Assembly (NCBI GenBank): GCA_029641185.1
Contig: JAPWGK010000002.1
Span: forward strand, 2,046,001 to 2,110,000
DNA length: 64,000 nt
Direction: 5' to 3'
From: Pseudofabraea citricarpa
Lineage: Eukaryota > Ascomycota > Leotiomycetes > Helotiales > Dermateaceae
Shown here: positions 55,100-64,000 of the stretch, piece after piece
How the letters are laid out: each line of letters begins with the position of its first letter
Position numbering within the stretch: position 1 is the stretch's first letter
Notes under the pieces: model-generated
What the model was told of the DNA's origin: nothing
Seen by the model: only the letters and a program-made list of their open reading frames with translations
Database searches by the model: none
Translations under genes and position numbers: made by a program

Positions 55100-57346
55100 T
55101 GTGCCAATTGCATAACAGCAAAAGTGGAGTGTATTAAATCTGTCAGGTTGCAGAGGAAAACAAAGCCAAGAAGGTGACTTTCTCCACATTTAATCAAAAG
55201 TATTCGTTGACAGGTTCAAAGATATGTCCCCTCGAAAGATGAATCAGGAAAGAGATTGAAATCCAATAACGAGCCATCTCCTGTTTCAAGTAGTGACTAC
55301 AATCCTCTATCACCATTACCAGCATCTCAGCCACAAGCTTCCCACTTATCTACAGAAAGGCAGCCTGTTCATTTACAACCGGCATCTTCCAACAGTCTTC
55401 ATAGCTACACTTTATCAACAGCAGACAGTACTCAGCCACGATTTAATCATGGAATCCCACCTCAACGCCCACAAGGGCCTGTAATAAAGCATCTTGGTCG
55501 ATTAGTCCCGACCGAGACAGGTGTTGATAGGTTTGCAGGGACAACTACTGGTGTCCATTTTTTACGGTCGGTTGAGCAAAAGTATCAACAGCTCTTCCAC
55601 ACATCGGACTCTTTCCCCGAAAACGTCTTTACCTTACACATGATCCCGCAGCCGGAAAGTCTATACAAAGAACCATCTGGCCATGCAATCAAAAACAATA
55701 TCCTGTTACATCCTTTCGGGCTGTGCGTTCAAACCGCACCTTATTGGGTCAAGATCGAACGATTTCAAAGCAGATGGCTACCATTGTTCCCTTTCCTGAT
55801 TTTAAAGCAACTTCGTGATGACTGTCAAAGCATATTTGACTGTGTTCAGAGGAGTGAGCCTTTCATCGACGAACATCGCATTGTAGCACTGTACAGACTG
55901 CATTTGATTCTGGCAATCGATGCATGGGATGATGCAGATACTTCTGGTGAGGGTGTCGTTGATGATTCGTCGTATCACTACAAGATTTCGCAACAACTAT
56001 ATTTTCAGGTTGTTGAAAGAGGAGATATCGCAACCATCCAATCTCTTCTTCTCCTTTCGCAATACCTTCAACTATCTGGCAAACATTCTTTGTTGATCCA
56101 GATAAATGGGGTAGTTGTAAGATTAGCCCAGTCTCTTGGCTTGCATCGTAATACTCGAAGATTCAAATTTCACATTGGTGAGTTAGAACTGAGGAATCGA
56201 TTGTGGTGGTGTGTATTCAACTTAGATATGTAGGTTATCCAATAGTGATATTCTGCGATCCAAAACCTTACAAATTATAGGATTTCTAGCATCAATTACG
56301 GATTACCAAAGATTATCGACGAAGCAGATGTCGACAGCGATATGCCATCCGACAGCGACATTGAGGATATCAATGCAAACTCTCTCCCACGTCCTCTACC
56401 GGGCGAAGCAACCCGCTTTAGTTTGTTCATCTCGTACATAAGACTCTCGCGGATTATGCATAGTTGCACCAAACAACTTTACACTACAACTCAACGAAGG
56501 GGTGGCATCGAAAAGATCAAGATACTTGACCGTGAAGTTCATGTTTGGGAAGACCATTTCACAACGACGTTTGGTCACAGTCCATTTAATCCATCTGAGA
56601 CCCAAGGCACCCAAATAAGGGAACTCGACAACAATCAAGATCCTTTATCTGATGATGAACGATTCATGATTCCTTACCTACAAGTTCTGGGAAATGTATC
56701 ATTACTCATGATCCATCAACCTGCACTCACATTCGGTCCTGAGGCACCACAATACGAGATTAGCTTAAATGTATGCGCTCAAAGCTCTGCGAACATTATG
56801 GTATTATTAAACAAGAACAGAACTGAGCGGAGGCTTTGTTATCTGCAACCCATCGGACCAAGGTTATATGTCCAAGCTGCAATGATGTGCTTGTATCACT
56901 CTTGGCATCTCGGTATGGTCGAATATCACATTTCCAGCTCCTTCCCCTCTACTTTTCAAAGTCAGATTCCAACCGCTAAAATAATCACCTTGGCTATAAA
57001 TCTGCTCGAACTTCAACTTTCGGAATATAGATTTCAAAGCTCACAAGGGCAATGTTCGACCGCCTCTGATATTATTTCTAGTACGATATCCACACTTCAA
57101 ATGCTCTCATCGCAAACACATGAGCATGAAAGAGATGAAACTATCAACATGAGTGGGAATACGTCAGGTTTCGAAGATATCGCCATCGAGCAGTCACAGC
57201 CTACTACGGCATTTTCACAAGCCAATGATGATTTCTGGAGGCCGAGCACACTGGGTAACCTCAATCAGCTAGATATGCTAGAATGGTCGACCGAGTTAGC
57301 ACCTGCTTCAATAGATCCGTACATGTTAGATTTTCAAATGTCATAA
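55100..57346 (+). CDS. Fungal-specific transcription factor with degenerate Zn2Cys6 cluster; 5' end unresolved
   Basis: Likely exons 55100-55173, 55222-56229 and 56281-57346, about 715 residues without the unplaced start. The middle homology region of fungal factors is clear: ALYRLHLILAIDAWDDAD, VERGDIATIQSLLLLSQYLQLSGK, VVRLAQSLGLHRNTRRFK and LRNRLWWCVFNLDMISSINYGLP. DSDMPSDSDIEDIN follows. The N terminus begins CANCITAKVEC, the first half of a zinc cluster, but continues IKSVRLQRKTKPRR, where normal relatives have further cysteines (Ser and Thr stand in two places). No ATG is in frame before 55100, so an upstream exon or a lost start is needed. It sits between a lyase and a permease and probably regulates them. 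Confidence 0.72.
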
Positions 57347-57799
57347 GTTTGGGTCCAGCAATATCGTCACTTTACTAGACCACTGACCTCTGATGTTGTA
57401 ATTGGCTTTGAATGTGTGTAACGCCAAAATTCAAACCCAAATTCATTCTCTTTCACGTAAGATTAAAATGTTGAAAACGGCGCCAAGTGATCCAGGACGC
57501 TACTGACTCAGAAGACAGATTCGATACCAAATTTATCCCGAGTTTCTCACCGCGTTTCTATCCCGGACTCTATCCCGAGACCACATTTCAAGCCCTCGCT
57601 TATTCCGTCCGGGGAAGAAGAACTCCTTATTCACGATGAAGCTAATCCCGCATATGTCACTCCACATTCTCTCCACAAGTCAATGCATCTAGTCCCCAGA
57701 CATTGCTGGCAGCTTCCCCGCAAATTCTATAAGATCAGCGACTTACCCATTGATTGACAGCATCAGAGTGCCATTCCAATTCACACGACCACTATCAAC
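57347..57799. other. Promoter region of the permease
   Basis: A tandem intergenic space. It has ATCCCGAG/TATCCCG repeats at about 57535-57575. No gene is seen. Confidence 0.4.
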
Positions 57800-59438
57800 A
57801 TGTCTTTCAACCCCTCAATTGCCCCCACCAAAACCGACGAGAAAATGATTTCGAATCACCTCGAGGATCCTGAGCTTAATCTCAAGGAAGATCCAGGACA
57901 AAATCGCCATGGGGATTATTCTGGAGCAGTGGCCAAAAGTGACCCTATTGAAATTGCTCTTGTTAAGAAGCTTGATTGGCGAATCATGCCCACTCTTTGG
58001 TGCATGTATTTCTTGAACTATGTACGTGGAATATGTCATCTAAGAGAATGGAACTAATAGTCCATGTAACAGCTCGACAGAAATGCGATTGCCAATGCAA
58101 GATTGAACACCCTCGAAGAAGACCTCGGATTAATTGGAACACAGTATAACACTTGCATATCGATTTTGTTCGTGGGGTAAGTTTTCCTAACTCATACAGC
58201 AAGATCCAATTACTGACTCTTATCACAATAACAGTTATCTTCTTATGCAAATTCCATCCAACATGATCATGGCATCTGGAAAAGTCCGACCGTCGGTATA
58301 TATGGCGATTTGTATGGCGGTCTGGGCCGTCATATCAGCACTTACAGCTCTTGTTCATAACTATACTGGTCTGCTCTTGGTTCGATTCTTCCTCGGTGTA
58401 GCAGAAGCTCCTTTCTATCCAGGGGCTCTCTATCTACTCTCGATATTTTATACTCGAAAGGAGATTGCTGCTCGTATTGCGATTTTATACTCTGGAAACA
58501 TCCTCGCTACGTCTTTTGCAGGGCTTATCGCAGCAGCCACATTTGCCAGTCTGGACGGTGCTCATGGTTTAGCTGGTTGGAAATGGTACGTTTATTGTTA
58601 CCTTTGAGAAGATAAATGTTAATAGAATGGTGAAAATAGGCTCTTCATTATTGAAGGTGTTGTCACATTTGGTGTTTCGATAATCTCTATCTGGCTTCTG
58701 CCTGATCACCCACTTACAACCAAATGGCTTACAGAAGAAGAGCGAATCATGGCCGATGCTCGCATCCAGCGAGACACCGTTGGGCTTGCACCTAGCAAAG
58801 GAGCGCTTGCAGGCCTCAAGCAATGTGCTCAAGATCCACTCCTGTATGCGTTTACACTTCTCCAGAACCTTCATATCTCAGCTTGCTCTTTCAACAATTT
58901 CTTCCCTACAGTCGTAGGCTCACTTGGATTTGATCGCACACTTACTCTCGTACTTACCTGCCCGCCGTACCTCCTCTCCGGCCTCGTCGGCTGGCTGTTA
59001 GGCATGAGCTCTGGCCGTTTCAATGAGCGAACCTGGCATATCACCGCCGCTATGGGTACGGCGCTTGTAGGATTCATCATCTCATGCGTGACGCTCAACA
59101 CGGCTGCTCGCTACGTTGCATGCTTCATGTTCGCCTCTGGAGCTTACGCTATAAATTCTGTCATCCTAGGCTGGGTGACAGCATCGCTTGGCCAAACGAC
59201 AGAGAAGAAAGCCGTCGCCTTGGGTATCGTCAATATGTTTGCCAATGCTTCTTATGTCTACACGTCTTATCTCTATCCTAAATCGGATGGCCCTCGATAT
59301 CTGACGGCTATGTCGGCGAATGCTGGGTTTGCTATCGGTACGATTGCACTTACGTGGGGATTGAAGTTTTGGTTGAAGAAGAGAAATGCGAAACTTCTGA
59401 GAGAGAATGCGGATACGGCTTTGTTGTATGCCTACTAG
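57800..59438 (+). CDS. Anion:cation symporter (Dal5/Tna1-type MFS permease)
   Basis: Exons 57800-58021, 58073-58176, 58235-58585 and 58640-59438 give 491 residues. Hallmarks of this family: KKLDWRIMPTLWCMYFLNYLDRNAIANARLN at the first helix, GTQYNTCISILFVGYLLMQIPSNM, RFFLGVAEAPFYPGALYLLS and WLTEEER. SLGQTTEKKAVALGIVNMFAN in the C-terminal half matches as well. About twelve membrane segments are present. Relatives carry allantoate, nicotinate, biotin, pantothenate or aromatic acids; the substrate here is unknown but is plausibly what the neighbouring lyase pathway degrades. Introns of 49-58 bp are standard. Confidence 0.92.
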
Positions 59439-59826
59439 ATTTGGGAGGGAGAGAGGAGATATTGAGAATGAGACAATGGCTGGATTTGTTTATTGATAGT
59501 CGTATATATTGCAATCCATCGCTGGTTATTTCACAAAAGAAGAATCTTAATATGAAAAAAAGCAGTATAGATCATCAACCAATGCCCAGCTTGAATTTCG
59601 AGTGATCATTATTCGTCGCCTTTGAATTATGGCTATTTTCCTTAGGCCATTTCTTCGAGTTAGGTAGGTAATCAAACCACGCCTTTTTTTCGAGTAACAA
59701 TCCCGGACTGTCCTATATATCCCCGTTCTGTCATGGATGTTCTACATCCACACCATCCCATCCCATCCCATAAACGCAGGAGTTTCTGCTCCTCAGTATA
59801 GACCAGCTTGATTTTCCTCTCTTCAT
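59439..59826. other. Convergent intergenic region
   Basis: The 3' flanks of the permease and of the small secreted protein meet here. CATCC repeats lie near 59752-59772. No gene is seen. Confidence 0.4.
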
Positions 59827-60152
59827 CTAGTTGCAGCATTTTGTATCACAACTAATGGCCTATTCCAAATCTTCATTAGCAAACTCATTTATCTTATGCG
59901 GTAAGAAAGAAGAAGAAAACTTACATTGCCCTCGCCAGTCTGATTTGGGCCCTGAGAGAACTTCTTGCCCTGCGCTACACAACTTCCATCCAACTCCTCC
60001 TTGGTGACAGCAAAACATAAACAAGCTCCTCCAGTACAGTAGGTGAAATCTAGCGGATCAGCACAGGTTGCCTGTGAGACTGGCGATGGGAACGCAAGCA
60101 CTGTTGTGGCGCTCATCAAGAGAGTGAAAGAGAAGAAGGTTGAGAATTGCAT
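59827..60152 (-). CDS. Small secreted cysteine-rich protein
   Basis: Exons 60152-59925 and 59859-59827 give 86 residues. The signal peptide MQFSTFFSFTLLMSATTVLA is followed by FPSPVSQATCADPLDFTYCT and a compact body. The second exon has only 33 bases and encodes AISCDTKCCN, bringing mature cysteines to eight, an even number suited to four disulfides. The intron is 65 bp with a GCTAATG branch site and an AATAG acceptor. One NQT glycosylation site is present. The family is not recognised; size and cysteine pattern are like those of fungal effector candidates or small surface-active or antimicrobial proteins. Without the last exon the protein would lose three cysteines. Confidence 0.78.
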
Positions 60153-61349
60153 TTTGTTTGTGTTGGGAATTATTAGTTTCGTTTTCGGCAAGGGATGGAA
60201 TAAATGACAGTGAGTTTTATTAGTGCTGAGAGTCTTGCTCGTTCCCGTGGATTATTGGGATGGGGCTAGTTTATGTATCCTAGGTACATATAGAAGAGGG
60301 CATGAAGCGGCCTCCGAGATGCGAGGGAGACTGGAAAATCCAACAGGTGCAGTTGGTGTGACGTGAGGTTAGGTTGACTGCCAAAGGATCACTTCTGCTA
60401 CTTTCCTATGCTGCCAAATATGCCTTGTCTCATCTCATGTTTCTTCATCCTCCGTGACACCCGCTCCCCGCGTCCACATACCCAAGGACCAGGAAGTGCA
60501 CAATGCACCCCAGAAAGCATGGCATTCTCCAAGTACGAAGCGAGATGCGAGATGCGAGATTGATCTAGATTTTTTGATCTACCCCTTCTCTTCTCAGCGT
60601 TTCCTATGTGCTAAGAGCCTAAGAAAATCAGACCGCTAGTTAGGATCAGCTAAGCCACTCAGATAAGCTCATGTGAAGCAGTTGTGGATTAAAGTTTCGC
60701 CTCGAGAATATCATCTTGGCTTGATCGACGAATCGTACTGGCTGTAGTTTGCCGAGGACCAAGAAGGCTCACTTATGTCTCTCGGAAAGCCGTTGATATA
60801 ATACTATACTATTACCCTAAAGCATTGTGTTAGATTTAACCTTTTTTCTGGGATTAGTTTATCTTTGAAAGATCGGACGAGTTTACCTTTCTCGTTTGTT
60901 TCGTAGCTCTATAAGCGAGTCCTCCTTGTTCTTTAGGACTGATCAGCGATATATTTTTATTGAAATATGTCATTGAACCTGTTTTTTCGATTTTTGAATT
61001 ATTAAACTGCTTGACTACTAAACCTCCCTTTTTTAAAAAAAATGTTTGGAAGTCGTTTTGTTCTTCCTTGATGTTGTGAACGGGACCTATCACGATAAAA
61101 CAAAAGGGGGGGAGGTTTGATCTCCCTCTTCGCTTCGAGGGCATACTACGGCCTTGGGAAATCCTCCGACATTTCGAGTAGAAGAATAGAAGGACTTGAG
61201 ACAGACCTTTTTGAACTGCGTTCCTTTTCGTTATGTAATCCCGATATCTTTCTCCGAATCTTGTCGGTTTTCGCCGTCCTAGTTGAAAGAAGCAAAAATT
61301 TGGATCTGGACGTAAACCAACCCTTTTGAGCTTATTTACGGCCAGATCT
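60153..61349. other. Intergenic region with a segment of unusual texture
   Basis: From about 60840 to 61340 the minus strand stays open for 187 codons without recognisable features. The segment has G-runs, A-runs and a GC hairpin (CCCTC TTCGCTTC GAGGG, 61124-61141), a style seen in fungal organelle DNA. No gene can be supported. Confidence 0.4.
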
Positions 61350-61423
61350 TGGCCCCGACAGGATTCGAACCTGCATCTCAATGTTGTTAAACATTGTGTA
61401 CTAACCAACTGTACCACGGAGCC
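61350..61423 (-). tRNA. tRNA gene, probably Val(AAC), with an eight-base anticodon loop
   Basis: The 74 bases fold as a cloverleaf: acceptor GGCTCCG with CGGGGCC, D stem GTAC/GTAC, anticodon stem CAATG/CATTG, T arm GCAGG TTCGAAT CCTGT, discriminator A. The A box (TGGTACAGTTGG) and B box (GGTTCGAATCC) match the Pol III consensus. The body GGnTnCGTGGTnnAGTTGGTTA resembles fungal nuclear tRNA-Val. The loop TTTAACAA has one base too many, so the anticodon is AAC or, less likely, TAA. No CCA is encoded. Confidence 0.68.
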
Positions 61424-63665
61424 GTTTGCTTTCTTATTTGCTTCACTTTTCTTTATGCTTTGCTATATACTTCTGTCTGGTTCTTTACAAACTTAGACGT
61501 CGGACATTATACAAATTGGGTATTATGATCCATGTTTTGTGAAATTCTTTACTGTAATTATGAAGATTGACTAAAATTGTGTGATCACTAGTTTTTTCAT
61601 GTCTGATGACTACTTCTACCGGTGGAAAACTGAGGTGGGATTTGGTTATAGATAATATGGCTTAGTACACCTGATTTAAGATAAGGGGGAAGGTTCGCTT
61701 GAGTGTCCTCCAAATCCACCTGTTGTCCACTTATTTAGCAACCGGTACATCTAGGGAATGAAACTGCTTAGACAAATTCCAGGTACGTGATCAATCAAGT
61801 GAACTGCCACCCTACAGTAAGAGTGCTCGTACAATTGAGAGTTAATAATTATTTATTGGGACTTGGAAACCCGAGGTTCTGAATGGTTAACGCTTGAGTC
61901 TCTTCCTCTGCTGCGTAGCTAACCACTGTATGCCTTATCATTTAAAACTCTAGATCCCAGTCAAAACAGATGGTAGAGTAAGTGAGACTTGCTATACGTG
62001 AATATTTAATGCTGAAAATCATGCCTTCAGTTTGACGGCTTGTTAGACCTTCATTTTTACCACGTACACCAAATACCTACGTGTGGGATAATAAAACACA
62101 TTTCGAGTCTCGTGGTACAGTGATACCACATATGTACTGTACTTGTAACATAGTTCACGTGTGTTTTTCTTTCCCCCCTTCTTTAGTTTCGAGTTCATGT
62201 GCATATTCCTGAACCTATCGGCTCTACTCCAGAATTGGAAGAGAATCTTTTCAGCCACCCGAATTAATTTTCTGTACAGAACTTGTACAGCCCTACAGCC
62301 GGAATCGATGCCAAATTGTCACACCCAAGGCTGAACAGCCACCGGCCCATCGGGAAGGTAAGTGAGAGTGAAATATGGTTGGCAGTATGGTTCATACTGT
62401 ATGGAGCACTTGGCTATTAGCTTAAAGTGCAAGTTGGTATATGGCACAGACACTCGAGAAATGAAGAAGCGCCGTAGCTGCAAGTGAGGTCTGACAGCGG
62501 CTTCCGTGCATAATCGCGATGTTCTGGTCCTTGGGATCACCACTCCCAAGGTTCCATTGGGCATGGAATCGGGGACACTCCCGGAATTTCTTTTTTACTC
62601 CGACATGCTCTTATCCATAAGTCGGCCCTGCATACCCAATCATCTCGGGTCCCAGCAGAAGAGAGCCCGTGGAAGGACTGTGGCGATTCATTAATTTGGA
62701 ACCGATCTAGATTGCTCACCTCATATCAAAGCACACCTCGGCTATTGCCAAGTAAGCGACACGTGACATGATCTACATTTGGTGTTGTTTTTGTTTGTTT
62801 TCAACCCATGACTCCAGATTTCAACTGGCTACCACCCCCTCCCCTGCTGCATTCGCCGATGCATCTTCCTTACCTCACACATCAGCAGAGAGAAGACGAC
62901 ACGCTATCGATAATTTGACATAGTCCTGGCCATCTGCTGCCACTCGTGCCACTATCCTAATATGGAAAAATTCACACTCGATTACACCAATCACAAAACC
63001 TGCCATAGACAGCGTGACAGGTAAAACGTTGCCAGCCACCCGAGATGAACAGATCAACAGAGCTATCGAGAGGCCAACGTGGCACAGTTTGAGTTTCCAG
63101 AAGGCTCGCCAAACCTTTCTGGAATCAAGGACGAGAGATGCTCCAACTCGTATGTTCTTGGATGGGCGCGATGAGGCTGCTTGGGACACGGTACCAAGCT
63201 TCTTTAGGCTCGTCAGGCCAGTAACACGAGCGAGTTCCACGATCAGTGAGGCGTCTATGCCATCCATGGACGCTCGTCTACGGATAGCACCTGCGATGAG
63301 CCGATATGGGCAGGAGAAGTCATCCGCATGAACGGGCCGGTCGTGTGTGGCTTCAGAGCTCGTTTCCCCTTCTGGTACACGAACCGCAGATATTACCTCC
63401 GCGAAGCGACCGCTACCCCTGTGTACATATAATTAGGCGGGGTATGGGGTAGCTTTTGCCGGAGTTGAGACCTCCGCAGCCTGCATTTGGCACCTTAGCC
63501 GCCGTCTGAGGGTGACTATCCAAAATCATACAATCTTACACCTGATGCAGGCCAGTTATTATATTAAGGAGATGCTCCTCTTGAGTTTTGGATTCTGTAT
63601 CCCCGTCGGCAACCTCCTCGAAGACATTACTAGAGTCGACTCTCAGTAATTGTGACAATCTCAAG
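61424..63665. other. Intergenic region, no gene supported
   Basis: At 62875-63331 both strands are open for over 300 bases, so neither frame can be trusted. The right end holds the promoter of the next transporter. An ACACGTGACATG site lies near 62760. Confidence 0.4.
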
Positions 63666-64000
63666 ATGACAGACGAAAAACACAGCTATGGCGTCGGCCA
63701 TGAAGATGTGGGGGAGAAGGCACCTTCTGTTGCGGCCGTGAAGGTCGTTATCGGCGATGAGTCTTTCCAACAAGCTTTGATCAAAGAACCACCCAAGGCA
63801 TTCAATACGATTGCACTCCAACTGTACCTCATCTCTCTGGTCGGATTCTTCTGTTCGACATCTAACGGTTTCGATTCTTCCCTGTTTGGTAACCTGCTCG
63901 CCAACAAAACCTTCAAGGCATTCTTCGATGTTAGAAATGTGGGTATTTGGGCTGGCATTGTCACCTCCATGTCGCAGATCGGTGGTGTCGTTGCTCTTCC
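63666..64000 (+). CDS. MFS sugar/lactose-type transporter, N-terminal part (continues off the window)
   Basis: The frame opens MTDEKHSYGVGHEDVGEK and runs to the window edge, 111 codons. After a cytosolic tail of about 60 residues, the first membrane helix LQLYLISLVGFFCSTSNGFDSSLFGNLL carries the family NGFD(S)SLF motif. GIWAGIVTSMSQIGGVVALP begins helix 2. This pattern is typical of fungal lactose-permease-like sugar porters. The substrate and 3' structure are outside the window. Confidence 0.85.
   Translation, partial: MTDEKHSYGVGHEDVGEKAPSVAAVKVVIGDESFQQALIKEPPKAFNTIALQLYLISLVGFFCSTSNGFDSSLFGNLLANKTFKAFFDVRNVGIWAGIVTSMSQIGGVVAL

Noticed and set aside
60854..61417. 187-codon minus-strand open frame
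   Set aside because: It begins inside the tRNA gene and lacks protein-like features; kept only as a compositional oddity.
62875..63331. Overlapping open frames on both strands (130 and 105 codons)
   Set aside because: Both are open over the same DNA, neither shows a recognisable motif, and no splice context decides between them.

Overview
The window is nuclear DNA of a filamentous ascomycete (Pezizomycotina). Genes are spaced at roughly one per 2-4 kb on both strands. They carry short introns, mostly 41-120 bp, with branch sites such as GCTAAC or TACTAAC. The proteins are ordinary fungal ones: IEC3 of INO80, NOP13, BUD2-like RasGAP, SIP5, and a Dal5/Tna1-type permease. A Leotiomycete is only a weak impression; the sequence alone does not fix the class.

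Left part (1-30.5 kb). A long uncharacterised zinc-finger-like protein runs off the left edge. It is followed by a secreted repeat-containing protein, NOP13, IEC3, an NADP-isocitrate dehydrogenase with both a mitochondrial presequence and a PTS1-like tail, a C2H2 regulator, the CCR4-NOT subunit NOT3/5, D-aminoacyl-tRNA deacylase, cyclophilin-40, a BUD2-like RasGAP, a disordered protein and mitoribosomal mL58. These are housekeeping genes in ordinary arrangement.

Middle part (30.5-43 kb) is the unusual section. Two AT-rich arrays carry a 19-bp core, GTCCGTCATGCAACGAAAT, at roughly 60-90 bp intervals. There are 15 copies at 31.1-32.2 kb and 24 copies at 39.6-41.3 kb. The arrays lie in opposite orientation. 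Most cores are accompanied, on the same side, by a second box (AGTGAAT, read as ATTCACT on the other strand). The cores stay recognisable while the DNA between them has diverged, and core variants differ almost only by transitions. Between the arrays lie a PD-(D/E)XK nuclease-like gene, an MFS sugar transporter and an unknown gene with a beta-rich tail. Just beyond the right array is an SRPK-like kinase whose catalytic-loop Asn is Lys. No known element that I recognise explains these arrays.

Right part (44-64 kb). It holds a conserved unknown protein, SIP5, then a compact candidate catabolic cluster: a PcaB-type lyase on the minus strand, a fungal-type transcription factor with a damaged zinc cluster, and an anion:cation symporter, with a 16-bp CCGG palindrome in the promoter region. 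Then come a small secreted protein with eight cysteines and a tRNA-Val-like gene beside DNA of unusual texture. The start of a sugar transporter runs off the right edge.

Introns were placed by eye from splice signals, phase and family conservation. Each complete model given here has a length divisible by three.
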